From a virus, in the IMG/VR virus record IMGVR_UViG_3300025626_000007, positions 41,045-105,044 of that record: a stretch of DNA of 64,000 nt, one strand, 5' to 3'. Shown one piece after another: positions 29,753 through 39,435 of the stretch; position 1 is the stretch's first letter, and every line of letters begins with the position of its first letter. The position numbers were made by a program, and so were the translations under genes. The notes under the pieces are model-generated. The model was not told where the DNA came from and made no database searches. It saw nothing but the letters and a program-made list of their open reading frames with translations.

Positions 29753-31504
29753 ATGGCAACGAATCCGTGGGTTTCCCAAGCAGTACGTGGCGAACAGAAC
29801 TTATACGAGGACTTGGTAATCGAGTCCTTGAAGTTCTATGGTCAAGATGTATATTATTTACCCCGTGAACTTGTCAATGTAGATAAAGTGTTCCTTGATG
29901 ACGTTCCTTCGCATTTCAGTGACGCATACAAAATAGAAATGTATGTAGAGAATGTAGATGGGTTTGGAGGAGAGGCTGACTTATTCTCCAAGTTCGGAGT
30001 AGAGTTACGTGATCAAGCAACATTTGTTTGTGCACGAAGAAGATGGAAAGGACTCATCGGTGATAAACTAGATGCGTATAACTTCCGTCCAAGAGAAGGT
30101 GATATCATATACATCCCATTCTCTCAGTCTATGTTTGAGATCTTCAAAGTAGAAACCGAAACACCTTTCTATCAACTAAGTCAATTACCTACGTTCAGAC
30201 TTCAGTGTGAGTTATTCGAATATAATGACGAAGACTTTGATACTGACATCGAAGGTATTGATGACGTGGAGGTTGAGAGTGCATACCAATACAAACTGGT
30301 TATGGATTCTCCGGAGGTTGCGAGAGCAACTGCAACTACACTGATCAATCTCGATGGACAAGTGACACAGTTTCAAACTGGTTTCGCAGGTAAGGGATAT
30401 ACTTCTGCACCCACAATAACTCTAGAATCTGCCTTGGGTAGTAATTCACAGTTCGGTAATGCGTCTCTAGATGTAGGTCGTGGTCGTGGTTCAGAATCTA
30501 ATTACACACAAACCGGATTGCATGGTGTAATTGAAGCTTGGATATATATTGACGATTTGCCTTCTTCTGGACAGTCAATCTTTTTCGAGACAGGTGGAAG
30601 TGATGACGATCTTCCCGCCCGATATTTCTGGGGTGTAAATAGTCTTGGACAGTTAACATATAGTCGTGGTGATAATTCTGGCGGTGGTGTCACAGTACTT
30701 ACTGGTAATAACGTTTTATTCCAAGAAGATACTTGGCATCACATACTTATCGGTGCATTTGATACAAATAATCTAGTTATATACTTTGATTTCGAGAAAA
30801 AGTTTGATGATAATCTTGCAGGTGTTACTTTCGACTGGGTGTCTGATAATGGTTACTCGGTAGGCGGAACTGCGGCACGTACAGTCGATGGTGTTGACTG
30901 GAGTGGATTGAATGGATTCATCGATGAATTCCGTGTTCAAGTTGGCACGAAGGCAGAACTTCTAGAACCAAGATATACTGTTGTTGGTGTTGATAACGTA
31001 ATAGTAACTACTGAAGCCGCATATAGTGCAGATGATAAAGATGCCGTACTGTTACATTTCGATGCAATCAGTGCAACCGCTACATCTACAATCGATTCGG
31101 ATGGTGTGATAGATTCATTTATCTTGACAAACTCGGGTATATATTACAACGAACCACCGACCGTAACGATTTCTGCTCCATACAGTGTTAATGATTACAA
31201 ACGTGGTGAGATAGTAACACAGTCTGGTAGTGGATACTCCATGACCGGCGAGGTTGCAAAATGGTCTGACTCGGACAATACTTTGTATCTGGCTCATGTG
31301 GGTGCGACAGACGGTAAGTATCATACATTCAATACAACAAGAGCGGTAGTTTCTCCTAGTGCAACCTATGCACCGAATCTGGTAGAAGAGTTACAACAAA
31401 TAGAAGAGGTGGCCGCAGGTCTTTCTCAGGGAGATTACTTTGATGATTTCGAAAGTGATTTTTTAGATTTTTCTGAAGGAAATCCGTTTGGAGATATGTC
31501 ATAA
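29753..31504 (+). CDS. 14: neck protein gp14 with inserted LamG-like domain
   Basis: 583 aa, more than twice T4 gp14 (256 aa). Residues 1-190 (NPWVSQAVRGEQNLYEDL, YYLPRELVN, RPREGDIIYIP) and the last 40 (FDDFESDFLDFSEGNPFGD) match gp14 of marine T4-like phages. Between them, residues about 234-402 look like a LamG/concanavalin-type sandwich (VIEAWIYIDDLP, DTWHHILIGAF, GFIDEFRVQVG), preceded by a GKGYTSAPTITL phrase. Such domains bind sugars or decorate virions. The insertion puts a possible glycan-binding domain on the neck, where whiskers attach in T4. The reading frame is intact, so it is a real fusion. Confidence 0.8.
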   Translation: MATNPWVSQAVRGEQNLYEDLVIESLKFYGQDVYYLPRELVNVDKVFLDDVPSHFSDAYKIEMYVENVDGFGGEADLFSKFGVELRDQATFVCARRRWKGLIGDKLDAYNFRPREGDIIYIPFSQSMFEIFKVETETPFYQLSQLPTFRLQCELFEYNDEDFDTDIEGIDDVEVESAYQYKLVMDSPEVARATATTLINLDGQVTQFQTGFAGKGYTSAPTITLESALGSNSQFGNASLDVGRGRGSESNYTQTGLHGVIEAWIYIDDLPSSGQSIFFETGGSDDDLPARYFWGVNSLGQLTYSRGDNSGGGVTVLTGNNVLFQEDTWHHILIGAFDTNNLVIYFDFEKKFDDNLAGVTFDWVSDNGYSVGGTAARTVDGVDWSGLNGFIDEFRVQVGTKAELLEPRYTVVGVDNVIVTTEAAYSADDKDAVLLHFDAISATATSTIDSDGVIDSFILTNSGIYYNEPPTVTISAPYSVNDYKRGEIVTQSGSGYSMTGEVAKWSDSDNTLYLAHVGATDGKYHTFNTTRAVVSPSATYAPNLVEELQQIEEVAAGLSQGDYFDDFESDFLDFSEGNPFGDMS

Positions 31505-32280
31505 TGTTCGGAACACATTTTTATCACAAGAGAGTAAGAACTGCGGTATCCGTATTCGGTTCTTTATTTAATAACATATATGTGTTGAGAACTAACTCGG
31601 CAGGAGAGACTATCTCTCAAGTCAAAGTTCCGTTATCATATGCCCCCAAGAGAAGTTTCATTCAACGTCTTCAGGAAATGAGAGAAGGTGAAGAACAGGA
31701 ACGTAGAGTTGCAATTAAGTTGCCTCGGATGTCTTTCGAGATTACTTCTATGGCGTATGACCCTCAGAGACAACTACCCAAGACAAATACGTTCTCGACA
31801 ACACTGCAAGGTAGTGAGACTAAACGTAATAACTTCTATGTGTCCGTACCATATGATATGACATTTGATGTCAACGTATATGCAAAGAGTCAAGATGACG
31901 CATTGCAAATGGTCGAACAGATTATACCATATTTCAACCCATCATATACGGTTGGTGTAAAACCTTTCAGTTCAGAGTTCCCCGAGATAAAAGAAGACGT
32001 ACCTATTACATTACAGGCAATATCTTTCTCGGACGACTTTGAAGGTTCTGTTGGTGATCGAAGAACCATCATATACACACTATCATTCGGTATGAAAATA
32101 AACTTCTACGGCCCAACCTCACAATCACCGGTCATACGCGAAGTTAATAATAATCTATATACTATAGGAGCAGACGGAGATCTGTTTCACACACGCATCC
32201 AAACTACACCAACTCCGGTTGGAATTAGTGCAGATAGCGACTATGGATTTTTAGAATTATATTTGGATAGTGCATTTTAA
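31504..32280 (+). CDS. 15: tail sheath stabiliser / tail completion gp15
   Basis: 258 aa (T4 gp15 272). The start MFGTHFYHKRVRTAVSVFGSLFNNIYV is the cyanophage gp15 signature; LPRMSFEITSMAYDPQRQLP is also characteristic. Its ATG overlaps the gp14 stop (TAATG) and its stop overlaps the gp16 start in the same way. gp15 forms the hexamer that caps the finished tail and binds the neck. Confidence 0.85.
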   Translation: MFGTHFYHKRVRTAVSVFGSLFNNIYVLRTNSAGETISQVKVPLSYAPKRSFIQRLQEMREGEEQERRVAIKLPRMSFEITSMAYDPQRQLPKTNTFSTTLQGSETKRNNFYVSVPYDMTFDVNVYAKSQDDALQMVEQIIPYFNPSYTVGVKPFSSEFPEIKEDVPITLQAISFSDDFEGSVGDRRTIIYTLSFGMKINFYGPTSQSPVIREVNNNLYTIGADGDLFHTRIQTTPTPVGISADSDYGFLELYLDSAF

Positions 32281-32633
32281 TGTCAGATGATAGTAATGAT
32301 AACATCAAAAGTGATTATGACTATTCTAGAGAGACCTACTACGACCTAATTGAAAAGGGACGTGAATCTCTGGAACTCATGATTGAAGTTGCACGTGAGA
32401 GTGAACACCCTCGCGCATTCGAAGTATTGTCTGGTATGATAAAAGGTATTGCTGATGTTAACGATAAGTTAATGGATCTCCAGAAAAAGAAAAAGGATGT
32501 CGAGAAGTCTGATGTTCCAGCTCTGGAGAATAGAGGTAATACCACCAACAATGTTTTTCTGGGTTCAACAACTGAACTCCAACGATTTTTACAGAATGAG
32601 AAACAAGTGATCCCGCATGACGACTCAGACTAA
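32280..32633 (+). CDS. 16: small terminase subunit gp16
   Basis: 117 aa, shorter than T4 gp16 (164). Central helices (YDLIEKGRESLELMIEVARESEHPRAFEVLSGMIK) fit the coiled-coil core of small terminases; the C-terminus NNVFLGSTTELQRFL matches cyanophage gp16. It overlaps gp17 by 17 bases. It recognises replicated concatemer DNA and stimulates the gp17 motor. Confidence 0.85.
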   Translation: MSDDSNDNIKSDYDYSRETYYDLIEKGRESLELMIEVARESEHPRAFEVLSGMIKGIADVNDKLMDLQKKKKDVEKSDVPALENRGNTTNNVFLGSTTELQRFLQNEKQVIPHDDSD

Positions 32634-34224
32634 GGAATCATATCTTGGAAACCCCCAAGTTAAACGGGATGGGGTTGCCGAGAATTGGACAGAAGAGAAG
32701 ATAAAAGAATACCAAAAGTGTATGGGAGACCCCGTACACTTCTGTCGTACATACGTAAAGGTGGTGCATCTTGACCGTGGTCTGGTTAATTTTGATTTAT
32801 ACGAATATCAAGAAAAGATGTTTGACCATTTCGAAAAGAATCGTTTCTCTATCGTACTTGCATGTCGTCAATCCGGTAAGTCAATCAGTTCGGTTGGGTA
32901 CCTTCTATGGTATGCTTGTTTCCATTCCGAGAAAACTATCGCAGTACTTGCAAACAAAGGTGCAACCGCACGAGAGATGCTCGCACGTGTTACACTCATG
33001 TTGGAAAACCTTCCTTTCTTTTTGCAGCCGGGTTGTAAGGCACTCAACAAAGGTTCTATTGAGTTTAGTAATAATTCTAGAATCATTGCCGCTGCTACTA
33101 GTGGGTCTTCTATTCGTGGTATGTCTGTTAATCTTCTTTTTCTCGATGAGTTTGCTTTCGTTGAGAATGCGGCTGAGTTCTATACGTCAACGTATCCTGT
33201 TGTATCTTCGGGTAAAGACACCAAAGTAATCATCACCTCTACCGCAAATGGTATTGGTAATCAGTACGAAAAGATTTGGACTGGTGCCGTTCAAGGAACG
33301 AATGCATACCAACCATTCCGTGTGGATTGGTGGGATGTGCCGGGCAGGGATGAGAAATGGAAGTTGCAAACAATTGCGAACACTTCTCAATTACAGTTCG
33401 ACCAAGAATTTGGTAATACTTTCTTTGGTACGGGTGATACACTCATAGGTGCAGAAACCCTGATGGGTCTCAGAGCACAAAATCCTTCAAGTGTTCTTGA
33501 AGGGGGTGACTGCCTTATATATGACGAACCAATTAAGGATTACGAATACATCATGGCAGTTGATGTATCGAAGGGAAGAGGACAGGATTATTCTACGTTT
33601 AACGTAATCGATATTACCTCACGACCTTTCAAACAAGTCGCGGTGTATCGGTGCAATACTATTTCTCCACTACTCTTTCCTAACATTATATATAAGTATG
33701 CGAATCTCTACAATCAATCGTGGGTAGTCGTTGAATCAAATGATCAGGGTACAGTAGTTTGTAATGGACTATATTATGACTTAGAATATGAGAACCTCCA
33801 CACCTCCAGTGCAACCAAGGCAGACGCACTCGGTATAGAAATGAACCGAAAAGTCAAGAGACTTGGGTGTTCCTCAATCAAAGACATTATAGAAACAAAC
33901 AAAATAAACATAGTGGATGAGAACACCATCCTAGAGATATCAACATTCATAGGTAAAGGACAATCATACGAAGCCTCTAGTGGTAACCACGATGACCTTA
34001 TGATGAACCTAGTGATGTTTGGATATTTCGTATCCACCCAATTCTTTGCGGATATGACAGACATTAATCTAAAGGACATGATGTTCCGAGATAAGATGTC
34101 CGCAATAGAAAATGATATAGTACCGTTCGGTTTCATTGATGATGGATCGGATTATATCGAAGAACAAGATAACACATACCAAGGATGGCACTCTATAGAC
34201 ACGATAGGTGATCGAGACTGGTAG
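32617..34224 (+). CDS. 17: large terminase gp17 (ATPase and nuclease)
   Basis: 535 aa (T4 610). The Walker A variant RQSGKS is at residues 84-89 and Walker B LLFLDE at 173-178, with the coupling motif TSTANG near 207. The RNase H-like nuclease half starts with AVDVSKGRGQDYS (D316) and includes VVESND near 374 and GNHDDLMMNL near 467. This is the packaging motor that translocates DNA into the prohead and cuts the concatemer. It is the last gene before the sheath promoter. Confidence 0.95.
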   Translation: MTTQTKESYLGNPQVKRDGVAENWTEEKIKEYQKCMGDPVHFCRTYVKVVHLDRGLVNFDLYEYQEKMFDHFEKNRFSIVLACRQSGKSISSVGYLLWYACFHSEKTIAVLANKGATAREMLARVTLMLENLPFFLQPGCKALNKGSIEFSNNSRIIAAATSGSSIRGMSVNLLFLDEFAFVENAAEFYTSTYPVVSSGKDTKVIITSTANGIGNQYEKIWTGAVQGTNAYQPFRVDWWDVPGRDEKWKLQTIANTSQLQFDQEFGNTFFGTGDTLIGAETLMGLRAQNPSSVLEGGDCLIYDEPIKDYEYIMAVDVSKGRGQDYSTFNVIDITSRPFKQVAVYRCNTISPLLFPNIIYKYANLYNQSWVVVESNDQGTVVCNGLYYDLEYENLHTSSATKADALGIEMNRKVKRLGCSSIKDIIETNKINIVDENTILEISTFIGKGQSYEASSGNHDDLMMNLVMFGYFVSTQFFADMTDINLKDMMFRDKMSAIENDIVPFGFIDDGSDYIEEQDNTYQGWHSIDTIGDRDW

Positions 34225-34237
34225 AGAATAGTATTCT

Positions 34238-34245
34238 TATAAATA
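34238..34245 (+). promoter_or_regulatory. late promoter TATAAATA
   Basis: Exact late box in the 87-base gap between gp17 and gp18, 66 bases before the gp18 ATG; it should drive the abundant sheath and tube proteins. Confidence 0.8.
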
Positions 34246-34311
34246 CTAGTATTGAAAATAACCGTATTATGATTTACTTATCATTCGTTAACGAAACTAA
34301 AGGAAAATGCT

Positions 34312-36120
34312 ATGGCTGTAAAACCCGCATCTCCACGGATCAATATCAGTGAGATCGACAAAACGGCAATCGTGCCTGCTGTCGGTGCTTCTGGTGCTGG
34401 TTTCGTAGGAAACTTCCGTTGGGGCCCTGTGCATGAACGAACTCTTATCTCTGACGAGACGGGTTTAGTTACTGCATTTGCCGCACCTAACGACACGAAC
34501 TCAGTGGATTTTCATTCCGCTGCGTATTTCTTAAAATACTCACAAACTCTTCAAGTTGTTCGCGAGAACAATGGTGGACAAAACGCACACGGTGCAGTGA
34601 CCAAACTTGCAGGTGACTCTGACCTTAACTCTATGATTGTCAACAATGGCTCTCACTGGGAAAATACTGTCAAAGACGCAGTAGGTGAAGGTGTTTCAAA
34701 AACTTCTAGTGGTACTTGGATTGCAAAATATCCAGGCGACATTGGTAACGCTTTGACTGTATCTTTCTGTCCTGCTGGCGACTCTGCAAGTGTTGATCAC
34801 TTTACTGGTTGGTCATACGCATCACAGTTCAATGGCGCGCCCGGATCTTCTACTTATGCAACCAGCAATGGTGCATCTAATGACGAAGTTCACGTTGCTA
34901 TTATTGACCGTACCGGTCTAATCTCTGGTACTGTTGGTGCAGTTCTTGAAAAGTTTGAATATCTCTCTGTTGCTAAAGGCGCAGTAACTCCTGACAATTC
35001 ACCTAACTATATCTCTGACGTACTGAATGCAAACTCTCAGTATATCTGGAATGGTTACTTCGGTGATGACTCTGCCTTCGGTTCTGACTTCTTAGATCTT
35101 GGCGGAAACTGGGGAACTACTCCTGATGTAGATACTGCGACCAACTATGGTCTCGGTGCAGCTCTTGTAGATGGTGTTCGTACAGTAAATCTTGGTGGTG
35201 GACAAGCGTCTGCAACTCTATCTACTGGCGATATCTCAGAAGGTTACGATCTGTTCGAAGACAAACTCACTACCGAGATTGACTTCCTGATTGCTCCTAT
35301 GCACCCAACTGCCGCACAAGGCGCGACTGTTACAAATGACCTAACGTCAATTGCAACTGCACGTAAAGATTGTGTTGTAATAACTTCTGTAGACAGAGAC
35401 AATCTTGTGGGTAAGACCGATGCACAAGCAACAACCAATGCGGTTTCCTTCGTTGGCGGATTAACTAAATCCTCTTACTTAATTGTCGATAACAACTTCA
35501 TCAAGATCTTTGATAAGTACAACGACAAGTACATCAACATCCCTGCTGCTTCAAGCACTGCGGGTCTGATGGCTGCTACTGACATTATCGCAGATCCTTG
35601 GTACTCACCTGCCGGACAGAGACGTGGTAATTATCGTGGTGTTACCGATATCTTAACTAACCCTAATCAAACCCAACGTGATTCTCTGTATAAAGCAGGT
35701 GTCAACCCTATCGCAAACATTCCAGGCACTGGTCTGATCTTGTTTGGTGATAAGACGTTGGAAAGCCGACCTTCTGCCTTTGACCGTATCAACGTAAGAC
35801 GTTTGTTTATTGCGATTGAGAAGTCTATTGGTGAAGCTGCGAAAAACGTGATGTTCGAATTCAATGACGAGTTTACTCGTGCAGAGTTCGTAAATATCGT
35901 TGAACCTTTCCTCCGTAGAGTTAAGGGTCGTAGAGGTATAACTGACTTCCGTGTTGTATGTGATGAAACAAACAACAATCAAGAAGTTGTGGACAATAAC
36001 CAATTTGTTGCAAGTATCTTCGTTAAACCCGCACGTTCTATCAACTTCGTTCAATTGAACTTTGTTGCTGTTAGAAGTGGTGTGGACTTTGAAGAAGTTA
36101 TCGGCACGGTAGGAGCATAA
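34312..36120 (+). CDS. 18: contractile tail sheath gp18
   Basis: 602 aa (T4 659). The N-terminus PRINISEIDKTAIVP, GFVGNFRWGPV and a C-terminal domain with RRVKGRRGITDFRVVCDETNN and SIFVKPARSINFVQLNFVAVR are standard sheath features (the C-terminal part is the conserved inner domain). Adjacent to gp19, and preceded by AAGGAAAA. The sheath contracts to drive the tube through the host envelope. Confidence 0.95.
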   Translation: MAVKPASPRINISEIDKTAIVPAVGASGAGFVGNFRWGPVHERTLISDETGLVTAFAAPNDTNSVDFHSAAYFLKYSQTLQVVRENNGGQNAHGAVTKLAGDSDLNSMIVNNGSHWENTVKDAVGEGVSKTSSGTWIAKYPGDIGNALTVSFCPAGDSASVDHFTGWSYASQFNGAPGSSTYATSNGASNDEVHVAIIDRTGLISGTVGAVLEKFEYLSVAKGAVTPDNSPNYISDVLNANSQYIWNGYFGDDSAFGSDFLDLGGNWGTTPDVDTATNYGLGAALVDGVRTVNLGGGQASATLSTGDISEGYDLFEDKLTTEIDFLIAPMHPTAAQGATVTNDLTSIATARKDCVVITSVDRDNLVGKTDAQATTNAVSFVGGLTKSSYLIVDNNFIKIFDKYNDKYINIPAASSTAGLMAATDIIADPWYSPAGQRRGNYRGVTDILTNPNQTQRDSLYKAGVNPIANIPGTGLILFGDKTLESRPSAFDRINVRRLFIAIEKSIGEAAKNVMFEFNDEFTRAEFVNIVEPFLRRVKGRRGITDFRVVCDETNNNQEVVDNNQFVASIFVKPARSINFVQLNFVAVRSGVDFEEVIGTVGA

Positions 36121-36124
36121 TACA

Positions 36125-36652
36125 ATGGCTATTTTAGGTGTAGATGATTTTAAATCAAAACTAAAAGGCGGTGGTGCTCGTCCTAACCTCTTCAACTGTA
36201 AGTTGAACTTTCCTGCATATGCCCTTGGTGATGCAGAACTGACTTCTTTCATGGTGAAGGGTGCACAGTTACCTTCTTCTAACGTTGCTCCGATCACGGT
36301 ACCTTTCCGTGGTCGTCAACTGAAGATTGCCGGTGACCGTACATTCGAAGAGTGGACAGTAACCGTCATTAACGACACAGGTTTTGAAATACGTGATGCA
36401 ATGGAACGTTGGATGAACGGTATCAATTCGCACAATGCGAATACCGGATTCAATGATCCTGCGGATTACCAAACTGACCTGTCAGTAGACCAGTTGGACA
36501 AAGATGGACTTGTAATTAAGACTTACAACTTCCGTTCTTGTTTCCCAACCGTGATTTCTGCTATTGACTTGAACTATGATACAGTAGACACTATCGAAGA
36601 GTTTACCGTAACATTCCAAGTACAATATTGGGAGTCAGGCACAACTAGTTAA
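36125..36652 (+). CDS. 19: tail tube protein gp19
   Basis: 175 aa (T4 163). LKIAGDRTFEEWTVTVINDTGFEIRD corresponds to the T4 gp19 phrase NVAGDRTFDDWTVTVMND. Four bases after gp18 and closed by its own terminator, so the sheath and tube form one late transcript. A second protein with this fold is at 42019. Confidence 0.95.
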   Translation: MAILGVDDFKSKLKGGGARPNLFNCKLNFPAYALGDAELTSFMVKGAQLPSSNVAPITVPFRGRQLKIAGDRTFEEWTVTVINDTGFEIRDAMERWMNGINSHNANTGFNDPADYQTDLSVDQLDKDGLVIKTYNFRSCFPTVISAIDLNYDTVDTIEEFTVTFQVQYWESGTTS

Positions 36653-36667
36653 GTTGTGACTAAATAT

Positions 36668-36703
36668 ATGCGTAGGGGGATTTTCCCCCTGCGTATTATT
36701 TTT
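36668..36703 (+). terminator. rho-independent terminator after gp19
   Basis: AGGGGG (36674-36679) and CCCCCT (36685-36690) pair around an ATTTT loop; the stem can extend outward by about six weaker pairs, and a T-rich tract follows. Confidence 0.8.
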
Positions 36704-36717
36704 ACTTTGAGGCAAAG

Positions 36718-38241
36718 ATGGCAGACGACAATAACAGTATTATGAAATTATTCGGTTTCGAACTCAAAAGAGCATCGAAAAAAGAAACCGGTAAAGAAAA
36801 TGATAAATTACCTTCTATCGTTCCGAAAGCGGATGACGATGGTGCGGGTTATGTAACTGCGTCTGGTTCTCACTATGGTCAGTACATTGACATTAATGGT
36901 GATAACGCAAAGGACAATGCAGAACTCATCATGAAGTATCGCGGTGTGGCCAACCATCCAGAAGTTGACGCAGCGATTGAAGATATTGTAAACGAAAGTA
37001 TTTCTGGTTCGGAGACAACCTCTCCTGTAGAACTGAATCTAGACGGTATCGAAACGTCAGATAAAATTAAAAAATTAATGGTAGAAGAGTTTGATGGGAT
37101 ATGTTCCATGTTAAACTTTTCCGAGATGGGACACGACATATTCCGTTCATGGTATATTGACGGTCGTCTTGTCCATCACTTAGTAGTAAACGAATCTAAT
37201 GCGAAGGCCGGTATCCAAGAGATCCGTCCTATAGACACCCCCAAGATTCGTAAAGTAAAAGAAGTAAAGTATAAAAAAGATACACTGACTGGTGCAAAGA
37301 TCGTAGATAAAACCGAAGAGTTCTACGTGTTCCAAGAGAAGAGTTCTACGCAGAGTGCGGTAAAGATTTCTCCGGATGCAGTATCATATGTGACTTCGGG
37401 TCTTACAGATCCTAGTAAGAAACGTATTTTATCTTACTTACAGAAAGCAATTAAACCCATCAACCAGTTACGTATGATGGAAGATAGTCTGGTAATTTAT
37501 CGTCTCGCACGTGCACCAGAACGTAGAATCTTTTATATTGATGTTGGTAACTTACCTGCTAACAAAGCAGAACAACACATGAAGGATATCATGGGTCGTT
37601 ATCGTAATAAGTTAGTATACGATGCGAGTACCGGTAACCTTAAAGATGACCGTAAACATATGTCTATGTTGGAGGACTTCTGGTTACCTCGTAGAGAAGG
37701 TGGTCGTGGTACCGAGATTAGTACACTACCTGGCGGTGAGAACCTTGGGCAGATTGACGATATTGTATACTTCCAGAAGAGATTGTATCGTTCTTTGAAT
37801 GTACCTATCAACCGTTTAGAACAAGAGTCACAGTTTAGTCTGGGTCGTTCTACCGAGATTTCTAGGGATGAAGTTAAATTCCAGAAGTTTATCGATAGAT
37901 TACGTAAACGTTTTTCTGGCCTATTCACTGGTATCCTGAAGAAACAATTAATCCTCAAAGGTATCTGTACAGAACAGGATTGGGATATTTGGAAGAATGA
38001 TATTCAGATAGACTTTGTTCGTGATAATCATTTCACCGAGTTGAAGGATTCTGAGATACTTAGAGAAAGACTAAGTACCCTTGACCAAGTATCACAGTAC
38101 GTAGGTGAATACTTCTCACGTGAGTGGGTAATGAAGAATGTCATGATGATGTCTGATGATGATATTGAAGAAATGAAAAACCAAGTCGAAGCCGAGAACG
38201 CAAAGGGCGGAGATGATAATGAAGAAGACCTTGGAGTATAA
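36718..38241 (+). CDS. 20: portal protein gp20
   Basis: 507 aa (T4 524). Hallmarks are NHPEVDAAIEDIVNESI, the crown/wing region RRIFYIDVGNLPANKAEQ, and FWLPRREGGRGTEISTLPGG with YFQKRLYRSLNVPINRL, all close to T4-type portals. It forms the dodecameric ring for DNA entry and nucleates the prohead. Two bases separate it from the gp67-like gene. Confidence 0.95.
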   Translation: MADDNNSIMKLFGFELKRASKKETGKENDKLPSIVPKADDDGAGYVTASGSHYGQYIDINGDNAKDNAELIMKYRGVANHPEVDAAIEDIVNESISGSETTSPVELNLDGIETSDKIKKLMVEEFDGICSMLNFSEMGHDIFRSWYIDGRLVHHLVVNESNAKAGIQEIRPIDTPKIRKVKEVKYKKDTLTGAKIVDKTEEFYVFQEKSSTQSAVKISPDAVSYVTSGLTDPSKKRILSYLQKAIKPINQLRMMEDSLVIYRLARAPERRIFYIDVGNLPANKAEQHMKDIMGRYRNKLVYDASTGNLKDDRKHMSMLEDFWLPRREGGRGTEISTLPGGENLGQIDDIVYFQKRLYRSLNVPINRLEQESQFSLGRSTEISRDEVKFQKFIDRLRKRFSGLFTGILKKQLILKGICTEQDWDIWKNDIQIDFVRDNHFTELKDSEILRERLSTLDQVSQYVGEYFSREWVMKNVMMMSDDDIEEMKNQVEAENAKGGDDNEEDLGV

Positions 38242-38243
38242 CT

Positions 38244-38507
38244 ATGACTGAAGAAGTAGAAACTAATCCCATCCATGATTTGATTGATGCGATCCAACAA
38301 CAAGATTTTAACTCAGCACAGGGTTCTTTAGATGCCGTGTTGGCTGATAAGATGCATGACGCATTGGAAGTTGAAAAGATTTCTGTTGCAGACACTATCT
38401 TTAACGGTGCAGAAGAAGATCAACTGGAGATAGACTTCGAAGATGACGATCTCATCGAAGATGAAATAGAAGATGAAACAGAATACGAGTCTGACGATAT
38501 CGAATAA
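38244..38507 (+). CDS. 67: prohead core protein gp67-like
   Basis: 87 aa (T4 gp67 80). The N-terminal half is helical (IHDLIDAIQQQDFNSAQGSLDAVLADKMHDAL) and the C-terminal third is almost wholly acidic (EDDDLIEDEIEDETEY). Size, acidity and position between portal and protease match gp67, a scaffold component degraded during head maturation. Confidence 0.75.
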   Translation: MTEEVETNPIHDLIDAIQQQDFNSAQGSLDAVLADKMHDALEVEKISVADTIFNGAEEDQLEIDFEDDDLIEDEIEDETEYESDDIE

Positions 38508-38533
38508 AAGTTTAATGTTAAAGATGGAATTTG

Positions 38534-38541
38534 TATAAATA
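38534..38541 (+). promoter_or_regulatory. late promoter TATAAATA
   Basis: Exact late box in the 58-base gap after the gp67-like gene, 24 bases before the ATG at 38566; it probably drives the head genes through gp23. Confidence 0.75.
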
Positions 38542-38565
38542 ATACCATAAACGGAAAAACTTAAA

Positions 38566-38769
38566 ATGAAAACATTCGGTCAATTAAGAGAAGCTGTCGC
38601 TTCCAAAGGTAAAGTCGTCTTCAATAAGAAGATCGATAAAGTACCTGTTAAGATCGTGAAAGACTCGAAGGGTTTCGTTTTGTATATTGACGGTGATATG
38701 TTAGACACCTTCAAGGATCAAAAAGAAGCTGAGAAGACTGCAAAGACAGTCGTAAAGGAATTAAAATGA
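38566..38769 (+). CDS. small protein in the gp68 position
   Basis: 67 aa, basic (many Lys). MKTFGQLREA is a start I associate with T4-like late proteins; the rest (VPVKIVKDSKGFVLYIDGDMLDTF) is a compact beta-hairpin-like region followed by a helix. In T4 gene 68, a prohead core protein, lies here, but this protein is half that size and I do not see clear homology. It overlaps gp21 by four bases. Confidence 0.6.
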   Translation: MKTFGQLREAVASKGKVVFNKKIDKVPVKIVKDSKGFVLYIDGDMLDTFKDQKEAEKTAKTVVKELK

Positions 38770-39425
38770 AACTGATTAGCGAATACTACGAAAACGACAT
38801 TCAGTGTATCGTAGAAAAGAAAGAAGACGGTGCCAAGAAATATGTCATCGAGGGCGTATTCGCTCAAGCAGATCAAAAGAATCGCAATGGGCGAATTTAC
38901 CCCAAAGCAATTATGGAACGTGCTGTAAATAAGTACGTTACCGAACAAGTTAGCAAGAAACGTGCGGTCGGTGAATTGAATCACCCCGAAGGCCCAACTG
39001 TTAACTTGGATAAAGTTTCGCATCTCATCACAGACCTCAGATTTGAGGGAAATGATGTGGTCGGAAAGGCACAAATATTGGATACTCCGATGGGTAAGAT
39101 CGTTCAAGGTCTCCTAGAAGGTGGTGTACAACTAGGTGTGTCAACTCGTGGTATGGGAAGTCTAGTGAACCGAAATGGTGTCGCATATGTTGGTGAAGAT
39201 TTTCACCTTGCAACTATCGACATAGTACAAGACCCCTCCGCACCTGATGCTTTTGTTAATGGTATTATGGAAGGTGTGGATTGGATCTGGAATAACGGTA
39301 TTTTGGAACAACAGATAATTGAAGATATGGAGACAGAAATCAAAAATGCACCGAAGGCGTACAGTTCTGCTGTTCAAATTCGTGAGTTTAAAAATTTCCT
39401 CTCGTTAATCAAATCTAATATGTAA
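38766..39425 (+). CDS. 21: prohead protease gp21
   Basis: 219 aa (T4 212). Catalytic signatures are GELNHPEG (H73) and GVSTRGMG (S126), as in the T4/herpes assemblin-type serine proteases. NRNGRIYPKAIME near residue 40 is also conserved. It cleaves scaffold and gp23 at I/L-x-E sites and itself is removed. Overlaps the previous gene by four bases. Confidence 0.95.
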   Translation: MKLISEYYENDIQCIVEKKEDGAKKYVIEGVFAQADQKNRNGRIYPKAIMERAVNKYVTEQVSKKRAVGELNHPEGPTVNLDKVSHLITDLRFEGNDVVGKAQILDTPMGKIVQGLLEGGVQLGVSTRGMGSLVNRNGVAYVGEDFHLATIDIVQDPSAPDAFVNGIMEGVDWIWNNGILEQQIIEDMETEIKNAPKAYSSAVQIREFKNFLSLIKSNM

Positions 39426-39435
39426 GGAGTCTATA

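Noticed and set aside
35653-36297. 214-codon minus-strand open frame over gp18/gp19
   Set aside because: Lies antisense to two certain structural genes and spans their junction; no ribosome site or recognisable domain.
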